A stretch of DNA of 64,000 nucleotides from Coriobacteriia bacterium (GTDB lineage: Bacteria; Actinomycetota; Coriobacteriia; Coriobacteriales; Eggerthellaceae). Below are positions 16,256 to 24,461 of the stretch, piece by piece (within the stretch, counting starts at the first letter, position 1; each line of letters starts with the position of its first letter). Below the pieces are notes generated by a model, which saw nothing but the letters and a program-made list of their open reading frames with translations, ran no database searches and was not told where the DNA came from. The stretch spans positions 1 to 64,000 of the forward strand of contig JAUMVJ010000005.1 in the NCBI GenBank assembly GCA_030530215.1. The letters are read 5' to 3'. Both the position numbers and the translations under genes were made by a program.

Positions 16256-17623
16256 ATGGCAATCAGAGCGCTAATCGAAGAAAAAATAAGAGATTTTGAG
16301 CAGCAGGGTCTGCCCCAGGTCTTCAGCCGCGACCTTGATCTTGGAGCTATCCAAGAACCGAGCCGTGGCAACCTGGTTAACGTTGTTGTTGGCATGCGCC
16401 GCTGCGGTAAAACCTATCGTTTGTACCAGGAAATGCGTAGATTGCTAGCGGAAGGCCATTCCTTCAGCCGCATGCTTTACTTCAATTTCGAGGACGAGCG
16501 GCTGAAGCCCTATTCGACGACCTTGCTTGAAGAGGTGGCCGAAACCTTTTTCGCCATGCATCCTGAAGCCCGAAGCGAAGGAGCCTTCCTTTTCTTCGAC
16601 GAAGTACAAGAGGTGCCCGATTGGGGCACTGCATTGAGGCGCATGGTCGACTCGCTCAAAGCCACGATTTACGTTACAGGATCATCCTCGAAAATGCTTT
16701 CGGCTGAGCTTTCGTCTGCATTCCGTGGCCGCTCTATCTCGCGCGAGCTTTTCCCCATGAGTTTTTCGGAGTTCGTAAGATTTCAAAGTGGAACAGAATT
16801 TGCGGACAAGGCGGGTTTTTCCTCCGCCGATCGCTCAATGCTCCGAAATTTGTTGTCAGAATATTTGGTTCGTGGCGGCTTTATTGCTCCTTTGGGTTTG
16901 TCGTCGTCGGATGCGATGCTTCTTTTGCAGGAATATGCATCGCGAACGGTGGCTATGGACGTTGTAGAGCGCTACGGTTTGCGCAACCCTCGCGTGGCCT
17001 CGTTGTTTTTGACCCGTTGCCTTGCTTCGTCGGCGCGTGGGCTTTCGGTGAGCAAGGTCTATGGGGAGTTCAAGAGCCGCCAGGTTTCGGTTTCTCGCGA
17101 GACCCTGGGCAATCTTCTGGCTTATTACGAGGACGCCTATCTGCTGTTTTCGGTTTCGGAGTTCTCGCGATCTTTGGCGGATAACGCGCGTGCTTCGGCA
17201 AAGGTGTACGCGGTCGATCCGGGTTTGTTTGCGGCGTTCTCGCCCGCATCGACGGCCGACCTTGGTCAGCGTCTCGAGACAGCGGTTTTTGATTTCCTTC
17301 GTTCCAGCAAACCAAGCGTTCGTCGTGGCACGGTATCGCGCCTCTTGGCTCCTGACGGGTCGCGCCAGCTTGAGGTCGACTTCATCGTTGGCGATGCCCT
17401 GTTGATGCAGGCCTCCGAGCTTGTGCAGGTAAGCGTCTCGCTCGAAGACGAAAAAACGCGTGATCGGGAATTTCGCGCGCTCGAATTGGCCATGTCTCAG
17501 TTCGGGAAAGGCGAATCATGGGTAGTTACCTTGGATGAAGAAGAAGAGGTTAAGGTTTCTTCGGGTTTGATTCATGTGGTGCCGGCCTGGAAATGGCTGC
17601 TGGGAGTGGGTTTTCCTGAGTGA
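16256..17623 (+). CDS. AAA-family ATPase with DUF4143 domain
   Basis: A 455-residue ATP-binding protein. The N-terminal P-loop domain shows Walker A as VGMRRCGKTYRL (residues ~44-55), Walker B as LFFDEVQEV near 114, and the sensor segment VTGSSSKML near 140. The C-terminal ~200 residues have the DUF4143 arrangement, including VYAVDPGLF and a nuclease-like late segment, LEVDFIVG. These proteins are common, often stand alone and are of uncertain function; links to mobile elements or stress are proposed. The ribosome site is weak (GGTGG). Two long palindromes lie immediately upstream, and the gene seems unrelated to the catabolic genes on both sides. Confidence 0.85.
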   Translation: MAIRALIEEKIRDFEQQGLPQVFSRDLDLGAIQEPSRGNLVNVVVGMRRCGKTYRLYQEMRRLLAEGHSFSRMLYFNFEDERLKPYSTTLLEEVAETFFAMHPEARSEGAFLFFDEVQEVPDWGTALRRMVDSLKATIYVTGSSSKMLSAELSSAFRGRSISRELFPMSFSEFVRFQSGTEFADKAGFSSADRSMLRNLLSEYLVRGGFIAPLGLSSSDAMLLLQEYASRTVAMDVVERYGLRNPRVASLFLTRCLASSARGLSVSKVYGEFKSRQVSVSRETLGNLLAYYEDAYLLFSVSEFSRSLADNARASAKVYAVDPGLFAAFSPASTADLGQRLETAVFDFLRSSKPSVRRGTVSRLLAPDGSRQLEVDFIVGDALLMQASELVQVSVSLEDEKTRDREFRALELAMSQFGKGESWVVTLDEEEEVKVSSGLIHVVPAWKWLLGVGFPE

Positions 17624-17926
17624 TCTTCGGCCAATCGGCGATAACCAAACAAGAATTCTTTAAGGAAATCTATGGAAATGGGGCGCTGGGTAAATTTGCG
17701 CAAAGTAAGCGCGTAGGCTAGAAAGCGCAAATTGGATTATTCATCGCCGCAGCTCGATAATGTTTTCAGAGGGAATTGGTGCTCGTCTTCGAGCCGCGCC
17801 AAGGCCGACAACCGGCCAATCGTTTGAGAAGGCGTTGTTCGGGCGGGCACCAGGGGTTATCGGCGGTCCAAACGCTCGATGCCCAACTTCATAAACTAAG
17901 GGCTAATCAACCGAAAGGGGCGCATC
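17624..17926. other. Intergenic region before the second VOC gene
   Basis: About 300 bases with no supported gene. It must hold the VOC promoter. No GAAC-NN-GTTC palindrome and no clear terminator for the ATPase gene were found. Confidence 0.5.
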
Positions 17927-18403
17927 ATGAAGGTGCAAGATATGACTCTGACCGACGAGTTCAAAGAGATTGTCCAGGTGGGCATTGTTGTCAAGGATCT
18001 TGAGCAGACCAAGAAGGCCATGCTCGAGGTATTTGGCCTGGAGCCCGACTCCGGCGGAGAGTCCTTGTACACTCATTGCCTGTACCGCGACGGTTCTTAC
18101 GTCGACGCACCTGTGCTGAGCGCCTTCTATGATTTCTGGAATATCCAGCTTGAGTTCCTGGAGCCCATCGGCGACGTTCATACCGTTTGGTCCGACTATC
18201 GCGACATGGGTATGTATGGCCTGCATCATGTGCGTTTCGACGTGGACAACCACGACGCCGCCAACAAGATGATGGCCGACAAGGGTATCGGCATTTGGAT
18301 GGAAGGCCACTCCTTGTTCAACCCTGAGAACCGCTTCACCTACTACGATTCTCTGGACAAGCTGGGCTTCATTGTCGAGGCCGTTACGCGCAACAAGGCC
18401 TAA
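17927..18403 (+). CDS. VOC (glyoxalase/epimerase-fold) family protein
   Basis: A 158-residue paralogue of the protein at 7162. Repeat 1 runs from VQVGIVVKDLEQTKKAM to the glutamate in QLEFLEP. Repeat 2 runs from LHHVRFDV to the glutamate in FIVEAVT. As in the paralogue, the usual first metal histidine is Gln. The shared segment FTYYDSLDKLGF suggests the same substrate class. GAAAGGGG precedes the ATG at 8 bases, and a terminator follows. It could be an epimerase, isomerase or lyase in the acid pathway; the sequence does not decide. Confidence 0.75.
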   Translation: MKVQDMTLTDEFKEIVQVGIVVKDLEQTKKAMLEVFGLEPDSGGESLYTHCLYRDGSYVDAPVLSAFYDFWNIQLEFLEPIGDVHTVWSDYRDMGMYGLHHVRFDVDNHDAANKMMADKGIGIWMEGHSLFNPENRFTYYDSLDKLGFIVEAVTRNKA

Positions 18404-18443
18404 ATCTACCTGCGCGATAGCGTGTTGGTTTTGCAACGAAAAC

Positions 18444-18478
18444 AGCCTGCGGGGGTTAACCTCGCGGGCTATTTTTAT
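18444..18478 (+). terminator. Intrinsic terminator after the VOC gene
   Basis: AGCCTGCGGGGGTT and AACCTCGCGGGCT form an imperfect stem, followed by ATTTTTATG. Confidence 0.8.
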
Positions 18479-18631
18479 GTCTGGTAGATATTGTCCAATG
18501 CTCTCTATGTAAATAATGGAGAAATCGAAGAGGGCGTATCTGTTCTAATAAATAGCGGGCTATCTGCTAAAATTCCAAGTGTCAGCGAAGCCCGAGGTTG
18601 TAACTCTTGGCGGGCGGCGCTAGATACTTTG

Positions 18632-18664
18632 GGCTCGGTAGTTGCTGCTGCCGAGCTTCTTTTT
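18632..18664 (+). terminator. Orphan plus-strand terminator
   Basis: GGCTCGG(TAG) pairs with (CTG)CCGAGCT around TTGCTG and is followed by TCTTTTT on the plus strand. No plus-strand gene ends here: the VOC gene already has its own terminator at 18444, and the next gene, EamA, is on the minus strand. It may end a short untranslated RNA starting near 18500. Confidence 0.6.
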
Positions 18665-18687
18665 ATCTGGGCCTTCCGGCGTCTGCA

Positions 18688-19584
18688 TCAATTAGATTTG
18701 CGTTTGAGGCTCATTAGCCCAATCGAAAATATAACCAAAGCGATGCCCAGCAAAGTCGGGGCGTTTAAAGCTTCGCCGAAGAAGGCCGTGCTCAGCAAGG
18801 CGGTGGCGATCATCTCGACTGACGCGAAAACGGGCACCTTGCTGGTTTCGCGCATTTTCAGCACGCCCTTGTAGTAGACCAAATAGGCGATTGACGTGGG
18901 GATAAGCGCAAGCAAGAAGCCAAACCCCAGCACTTCGGGCTTGAAGAGCGCAGCGCTTTCCCAGGGCCGAAAAGCCACGGCAACCGTGATGGCTGCGAAC
19001 AGGTAGCTGTAGGTACTCATAACGTAGGCGTTGGTGCCGGGACCCGATAGCCGTGTGACGATAGCCGCCATGCCGTAGGTGAAGGCCGATGCAGTTCCGC
19101 ACAGGATGCCCAGCACTGAAAGCGAAGCTAGGTCAAGCTGCCCGTGGGTAGCGGCCAGGCAGCACCCCGCAATGTTCACAAGGAGCGCAAGCACTTTGCG
19201 CGGTCCGATTCCTTCGCGGAAGATAATCACCGAGGCGATAATTGTGAACACGGGCGCGCTGTTTAAGAGTACGGCGCTCACCGTGATGCCGGCGTATTGG
19301 ATAGCTAGGCTGTACACCAGGTTGTATACGCCGTTGCAAAAGACACCAAGAACGATAACGGCTATGAGCTCTCGCCGGCTGAGCTTAAACGAGGAAGGCC
19401 CGAACTTCGCCAAAGTGATAACGCCCATGATCGCGAAGGCCATCGCCATTCGGATGAAGCTTGTCGATGCGGCGTCCGACCCAGCCCATTCCATCAGCTT
19501 GACCAAAGGCCCAACAAGACCCCAAAGGCATCCGGCCAGAAGGATTTGCAGGGTGGCTGTGGCCTCTGTGCCAAGCTTGTTCAT
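18688..19584 (-). CDS. EamA/DMT-family transporter
   Basis: A 298-residue permease with ten predicted helices in two EamA repeats. The first repeat carries LAGCLWGLVGPLVK, and the second ILCGTASAFTYGMAAI (near residue 160). Members export amino acids or metabolites, or take up small organic compounds. AGAAAGAAGGAAC precedes the ATG at 19584. It is divergent from the CoA-transferase gene 526 bases away. A role in moving a substrate or product of the local pathway is possible but unproven. Confidence 0.85.
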   Translation of the reverse strand: MNKLGTEATATLQILLAGCLWGLVGPLVKLMEWAGSDAASTSFIRMAMAFAIMGVITLAKFGPSSFKLSRRELIAVIVLGVFCNGVYNLVYSLAIQYAGITVSAVLLNSAPVFTIIASVIIFREGIGPRKVLALLVNIAGCCLAATHGQLDLASLSVLGILCGTASAFTYGMAAIVTRLSGPGTNAYVMSTYSYLFAAITVAVAFRPWESAALFKPEVLGFGFLLALIPTSIAYLVYYKGVLKMRETSKVPVFASVEMIATALLSTAFFGEALNAPTLLGIALVIFSIGLMSLKRKSN

Positions 19585-20110
19585 GTTCCTTCTTTCTGCG
19601 GCTGGGGTGCTGTTGGCGGATAACGGGTCGTGCTATCGGCGGACCGCGGGTCGTTCAGCCGGCGGCCAGCAGGGCGGTCTACCCGAGACCAACGCAATGC
19701 TTCCTGCGGTTGCGAAGCCCACGAAAGCGCTCGCGCCAGCGAGACCTGCGGAAGCCTTGCGCCGACCGGCCTGCGTGCGGCGTTTGCGGTGCGCCCATGA
19801 TACCCCTAAGAGCGCCAAGCTTTCTCTTGCTTTCGCCTTGTGGTTCCCTTGCTAATGGGACGAAATCGACGATTCGGGTAAAAGGCTTTTCCTGGCCCGC
19901 GTCCATTCGTTAGAAAAATTTTTCCAAAACCTGCCGCTCGGGTGTTTTTTTCGGACACATAGGGATGTTTGACCGTCATTGCGTACAGGCGAATGGTAGA
20001 TACTTATATAAACAAGGTTCAAAAGTGCAATCAGGCGCTCGCTTTTGCTCAGTCCGCTTGAATCGCATCGAACCCCAGAAGGATAAGCAAAAAGGAAGGG
20101 AGAAATCCGT
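19585..20110. other. Divergent region between EamA and the CoA-transferase
   Basis: 526 bases without a supported gene. The half near EamA is GC-rich and may be decayed coding sequence; the half near the CoA-transferase (from ~19900) is AT-richer and probably holds its promoter. A TTGACC at 19974 is a possible -35 box, but no -10 box at the usual spacing could be assigned. No GAAC-NN-GTTC site was seen. Confidence 0.5.
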
Positions 20111-21424
20111 ATGACCACTACGGACAAGCTTAACGGCTTTGGTCCTCTCGCCGGCGTTAAGATCGTCGAGCTGTGCGAGTGGGTTGCTGCTCCTGCGGCA
20201 GTCCGCAACCTCTCCGAGATGGGCGCTACCGTCATCAAGACCGAGCCCCTGCACGGCGACGCTCAGCGTACCCAGGGCCCTGGCTTCGGTTGCGAGAAGA
20301 ACGACATGGAAGACCCCACGTTCGACCTCAACAACACCAACAAGGACCTGGTCTCCATCAACCTCAAGAACCCTGAGGGCATGAAGTTCATGAAGAAGCT
20401 GCTCGCAGACGCCGACGTTTTCGTCGTCAACCTGCGCGACAAGGCTCTGAAGAAGCTCGGCCTCGACTGGGAAACCCTGCACGCTGAGTTCCCCCACCTG
20501 ATCTGGGCTCAGATGCGTGGTTACGGCGAGTTCGGTCCCGAGAAGGACTCTCCCGGATACGACGCAGTTTGCTGGGCTGCTCGCGGCGGCGTCGCAAACG
20601 TCTTCCGTGAGGCTGGCCAGTCTCCTGCCATCGCTCCTCAGGCATTCGGCGACAACAACGCTGCTTGCATGCTCGCCGGCGGCATCTGCGCTGCTCTGTT
20701 CAATCGCACCCGCACCGGTGTGGGCGACAAGGTTGTTACCAACCTCTACGCTGCAGCTATCTTCGCTTCCGACATCGGTATCTGCGCTCAGCAGTTCGGC
20801 GCCGACTACCCCAAGTCCCGCAAGCACGTTTCCAACCCCTTCAACAACACCTACAAGACCGCTGACGACAAGTGGATCTACATCTGCATGCCTCAGTACG
20901 ACTTGTACTACGAGATGATGATGGGTCTCTTCGGCCGCGAGGATCAGAAGAGCAACCCCGACACCTGCAACCTGCCTGCCCTTAAGGCATCCGGCAAGCA
21001 GCCCGAGGTCATCGGCTGGCTCGAGGAGGCCTTCGCTCAGAAGCCCTTCGCCGAGTGGATGGAGATCTTCCGCGAGAACCAGGTTCCCGCTCAGAAGCTC
21101 TTCCGCTTCACCGACATCCTTCAGGACGAGGAAGCTTACGTCAACGACTCCCTGCGCTACGTCGAGTACGACGAGTTCGGCAAGCATGCGCTGCCTATGA
21201 CTCCTTTGCGCTTCGAGTCCGCTGGTGATCCTCCTGTGATCCTGGCCAAGCCCGTTGGTTATCACACCTCTGAAGTCATGAAGAAGTATGGCTACACTCA
21301 GGAAGAGATCGATGCCATCGAGGCAGACGGCGGCGTTGGCGTTTACCATGGCCCCGAGATTGAGGATCGCATCTTCAAGTCTCAGCGCCAGGAGGCCGGC
21401 GAGGCAGCTTGCACCTGGGAGTAA
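20111..21424 (+). CDS. Family III CoA-transferase (CaiB/BaiF; FldA/HadA-like)
   Basis: A 437-residue CoA-transferase that moves CoA between carboxylic acids. The N-terminal Rossmann-like half begins GVKIVELCEWVAAPAAVRNL. The catalytic aspartate is expected in SPGYDAVCW (~residue 150). The segments DLNNTNKDLVSINLKNPEG and RDKALKKLGLDWETL, together with the overall length, recall the cinnamoyl-CoA:phenyllactate transferase FldA and the 2-hydroxyisocaproate transferase HadA. The gene has strongly biased codons, like the SDH genes, so it is probably highly expressed. AAGGGAG precedes the ATG. It could activate an aromatic or alicyclic acid for reduction or dehydration; the exact substrate is inference. 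Confidence 0.85.
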   Translation: MTTTDKLNGFGPLAGVKIVELCEWVAAPAAVRNLSEMGATVIKTEPLHGDAQRTQGPGFGCEKNDMEDPTFDLNNTNKDLVSINLKNPEGMKFMKKLLADADVFVVNLRDKALKKLGLDWETLHAEFPHLIWAQMRGYGEFGPEKDSPGYDAVCWAARGGVANVFREAGQSPAIAPQAFGDNNAACMLAGGICAALFNRTRTGVGDKVVTNLYAAAIFASDIGICAQQFGADYPKSRKHVSNPFNNTYKTADDKWIYICMPQYDLYYEMMMGLFGREDQKSNPDTCNLPALKASGKQPEVIGWLEEAFAQKPFAEWMEIFRENQVPAQKLFRFTDILQDEEAYVNDSLRYVEYDEFGKHALPMTPLRFESAGDPPVILAKPVGYHTSEVMKKYGYTQEEIDAIEADGGVGVYHGPEIEDRIFKSQRQEAGEAACTWE

Positions 21425-21486
21425 GCTTTAGAGCTTGCGCTTAGGCCGAGCATTTGCCCGACCAAATCTCGCATTTGCGAATTCAA

Positions 21487-21516
21487 GAAAGGACCCTTCG
21501 GGGTCCTTTCTTTTAA
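21487..21516 (+). terminator. Intrinsic terminator after the CoA-transferase
   Basis: GAAAGGACCC pairs with GGGTCCTTTC around TTCG, followed by TTTT. Confidence 0.9.
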
Positions 21517-21626
21517 GGGATCGTTTGCCCGGCCTTTTGGCGTGGGGTTTTGGGGTGTGGAATTTTTGGCAAGCCAGAGCGCGTATGCGGCTTGCCCGCG
21601 GAAAGCTATGGTTGAATTAGTTCATT

Positions 21627-22637
21627 ATGAATACGACTACCACTAAATCCGATCAAGCCGAGGCGCTTGATCTGCACGGCAGCCAAGCTCTTATCGATGC
21701 GCTCAATTTAGCTGGCGAGCCTAAGAAATCAATCGCGCTTGAGGCGACCGTAAAACCAAATCAGGCTGATGCCCCCGAGCTGACGAGCGCGATTGCGCTT
21801 GCCGAATCGCTTGAGGCAAACGAGCTAACCGATACCTTGCAGCAGGGAACTACTGAATCTTCGGAGGGCCCGTCTGGTGCCAGCCCCAATTTGTCGTTGC
21901 AGCGCAAACCGGACGCACCCGGCTTCACCATTGAAGGATCCTTGGAATTCGTCAGCCTGGAAACTATGAGCCCGGCCGAGCGCCTGAGTGCCTTTGAGCA
22001 CAAGGTTCATCCTTTAATCCGCCGCTACGAAGCAGGCATGTATCAGATGCACACGCGCCTGAAAACTTTGGACAACGACCTTGAGATGCGCTTCAAACAC
22101 AACCCCATCAACCATGTGGAAAAGCGCATCAAGTCGCCTCGCAGCATCATGGAGAAAATGCAGCGCCGCGGCTATCCGCTGACCATCGATTCCTTGAAGG
22201 AAAACGTGCTCGACATCGCGGGCATTCGCGTTGTCGCAAATTACGTCGACGACGTGTATTCGCTGGTTAAACTTTTGTTTTCACAGGACGACCTGCAGAT
22301 TCTCAAGGTCAAGGACTATATCGCGCATCCTAAGGAGAATGGCTACCGCAGTTTGCACGTGGTGCTGAGGGTTCCGGTATACCTGACCGACGGCAAACAT
22401 ATGGTCCCGGTTGAGATTCAGTTCCGCACCATCGCTATGGACTTTTGGGCAAGCCTGGAGCACGCCCTTCGCTACAAGGGCGCCGCCGAGGTGACCGCGA
22501 TTGACATGGCCAGCGAGTTGAAGAATTGCGCCGATATGATCGAGGACGTGGAGGAGCGCATGCAGATTCTTATGCGCGCGGTTCGCACCACCGAGGAGCT
22601 CGAGCTTTCCAAGCAGGACACCGATCTGGTTAAATAG
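21627..22637 (+). CDS. Small alarmone synthetase ((p)ppGpp synthetase, RelA/SpoT domain)
   Basis: A 336-residue protein with a RelA/SpoT synthetase domain at about residues 125-320. The order of signatures is HVEKRIKSPRSIMEKM, DIAGIRVV, HPKENGYRSLHVV, VEIQFRTIAMDFWASLEHAL. There is no hydrolase or ACT domain, so it belongs with the YjbM/YwaC class that makes (p)ppGpp from GTP or GDP and ATP. The first ~110 residues are low-complexity and acidic, which is unusual for this class. The ribosome site at 21627 is weak, and a later start such as ATG 21966 would give a standard-length protein. Confidence 0.85.
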   Translation: MNTTTTKSDQAEALDLHGSQALIDALNLAGEPKKSIALEATVKPNQADAPELTSAIALAESLEANELTDTLQQGTTESSEGPSGASPNLSLQRKPDAPGFTIEGSLEFVSLETMSPAERLSAFEHKVHPLIRRYEAGMYQMHTRLKTLDNDLEMRFKHNPINHVEKRIKSPRSIMEKMQRRGYPLTIDSLKENVLDIAGIRVVANYVDDVYSLVKLLFSQDDLQILKVKDYIAHPKENGYRSLHVVLRVPVYLTDGKHMVPVEIQFRTIAMDFWASLEHALRYKGAAEVTAIDMASELKNCADMIEDVEERMQILMRAVRTTEELELSKQDTDLVK

Positions 22638-22795
22638 CGCGTGCCTGGCGCTTGGCATGGGGCGCTGTGGACTTTTGCCAGCCGTCGCGGGTTCGAGGCA
22701 AGCCCGTTCTGCCTGATCGGCTGGGTGGTCTTGTACGCCGTTTATGCTCGCGGGCTTAAGCCCGGCCGTGTCCGCGCGCTCTCGCAGACGTGCAT

Positions 22796-24004
22796 CTAGG
22801 CGAACAAAGCATCAAGGTCGAGTGAGTAATAGGTGTAGTGACCTTGCTTTTTGCTGGCAAGCAGGCCGGCATCCTTGAGCTTTTTGCGGCGTTTCACTGC
22901 GGTAGGGGCAGTGATGCTGCAGGCATCGCAAAGCTCGTTAGTCGTGATGCCGTTTTCGGCAAAGATGCTTGCTTGTGCCAGTGCACAGGAAAAATCATCG
23001 AGCTCTTCCAATTGCGCTGCGGGCAATGAGCTGCGGAGCTTGCTCTGTGCCACCCTGTAATTCCCCGATTTTTCTTCAAGCTGAGCCAAGGCCTCTTCTT
23101 GCGCGGACACGAAAATCTGCGCAAAGGCGATAACGAAGGGGGTTAGGTCTCCTTTGTTGAGCAGATGCTCGCAGGTGGTGAAGGCCTTGTAGTAGGCGCT
23201 CAACTTTTCATGGATCTTTAAAGACAGCTTGAAGCTGACGACGGGATGGTAGTAGCTTGCTAGCGCAGAGCTGCTGATGAAGCGATTAACGCGCCCGTTG
23301 CCATCGTAAAAAGGATGGATGTAGCCGAACATAAAGTGGAAGAGTGCAGTCCTTGGCAGGGGATGTAGTTCCTCGCTAGTAAGCAGCCTGAGCGCTTGCT
23401 TAAGGAGCTGTGTGATTTCCTCTTCCGTTTGTGCGCCGCGATGGACCTCCTTTTGAACAGCCGAAATGACGCTTACCGACCCTTTGCGGAAGAGTTTGCC
23501 GTCGGGCACGTTCGCGGGATTCTCTTCGCGCACCTCGGGCAGGACGAGCTCGTCGTAGAGCGCGCGGATGTCCGCCGGCGAGTTTAGCGGCGGGCGCTTT
23601 TCCTGGCTGAGCGCGCGATATTTCCGCGTTAGGCCGTAGAGGCGTCCCGCCTTCCCTGGGCTGTTAAGGTGCTCAAGAATCGTGCTGATTTCTTTTCTTG
23701 TTGAGCTGACGCCCTCGATCTTGTTGGTAAGGAGGACCTCGTCGATAAGGCAGGAGTCCATATATTGCTGCAGCGCGGAATTGGGGATCTGAGCTGCAAG
23801 GTTTCTGATGTCGCGGTCGAGCTCAAGAGACCGGACGATGAGCTCGTAAATCGCAGAATCCATTAGGAAAAACGCCGGATGCTCGGAAACCTCGAAATCA
23901 AAATGATGGGCTTCCTTGCTATGGAAGCGTTCTTGGTAGACGCAGGCGGCGTCGCTCTCGGAGGCATGGAACAGCGCGCGTAGGGTTTTGTAATTTTGAG
24001 CCAT
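22796..24004 (-). CDS. Fic family protein with C-terminal winged helix
   Basis: A 402-residue Fic protein. The AMPylation motif is complete as HPFYDGNGRVNR (~residues 228-239). An N-terminal inhibitory helix motif is present as TNKIEGVSST (~90), fitting the class II [ST]xxxE[GN] pattern. The C-terminus (~345-400) is a winged helix (TTNELCDACSITAPTAVKRR). Such proteins transfer AMP or related groups onto targets and are often self-regulated; targets are unknown. It stands alone on the minus strand between plus-strand genes. Confidence 0.9.
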   Translation of the reverse strand: MAQNYKTLRALFHASESDAACVYQERFHSKEAHHFDFEVSEHPAFFLMDSAIYELIVRSLELDRDIRNLAAQIPNSALQQYMDSCLIDEVLLTNKIEGVSSTRKEISTILEHLNSPGKAGRLYGLTRKYRALSQEKRPPLNSPADIRALYDELVLPEVREENPANVPDGKLFRKGSVSVISAVQKEVHRGAQTEEEITQLLKQALRLLTSEELHPLPRTALFHFMFGYIHPFYDGNGRVNRFISSSALASYYHPVVSFKLSLKIHEKLSAYYKAFTTCEHLLNKGDLTPFVIAFAQIFVSAQEEALAQLEEKSGNYRVAQSKLRSSLPAAQLEELDDFSCALAQASIFAENGITTNELCDACSITAPTAVKRRKKLKDAGLLASKKQGHYTYYSLDLDALFA

Positions 24005-24175
24005 GCTCGCCCTCCTCCATGTTGGCCTCTGCCGTTTGTTTTATTGTAAGTCTAATAAAAAACTGCTGATAATTTAATTGGAAATTTGGGGAAGAAGGGC
24101 GGCTGTGCTGTTTCGCTTTAGAGCGATGGAGTAAACTCTTTAAAACTCTTTTCTAACTCGTATGAGGGGGCATGC

Positions 24176-24460
24176 ATGGCGGAAATCCGTACGCAGGAAG
24201 TCAACGATTTGTTGGCCGTTTTAGCCGGCACTACCGACCCGGACAACGTGTACATGCTGCTGGAAGACCTTCTTACCGTGCGCGAAATTAAGGATGCTTC
24301 GCAGCGTCTTACCGTGGCGCGTCTTCTTGACCAGGGGAAATCGTACAGCTCCATCGAGCGCGTTACCGGGGCAAGCGCCACCACGATCGCGCGTGTTTCC
24401 AAGGCCCTGAATTACGGCAGCGGTGGTTACAGCGCCGCCCTGAAAATGCTGGAGGGCTAG
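24176..24460 (+). CDS. TrpR-like protein YerC/YecD family
   Basis: A 94-residue DNA-binding protein of the YerC/YecD family, related to TrpR. It is all-helical with a helix-turn-helix at about residues 58-80 (SSIERVTGASATTIARVSKA). The tryptophan pocket of TrpR is not evident, so the ligand is unknown. GAGGGGG precedes the ATG. Its stop is followed after one base by the start of a deacetylase gene, so the two are tightly coupled. Confidence 0.85.
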   Translation: MAEIRTQEVNDLLAVLAGTTDPDNVYMLLEDLLTVREIKDASQRLTVARLLDQGKSYSSIERVTGASATTIARVSKALNYGSGGYSAALKMLEG

Positions 24461-24461
24461 C

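Noticed and set aside
16256-17623. AAA/DUF4143 ATPase as part of a defence island
   Set aside because: No nuclease, methylase, toxin or other defence gene is adjacent.
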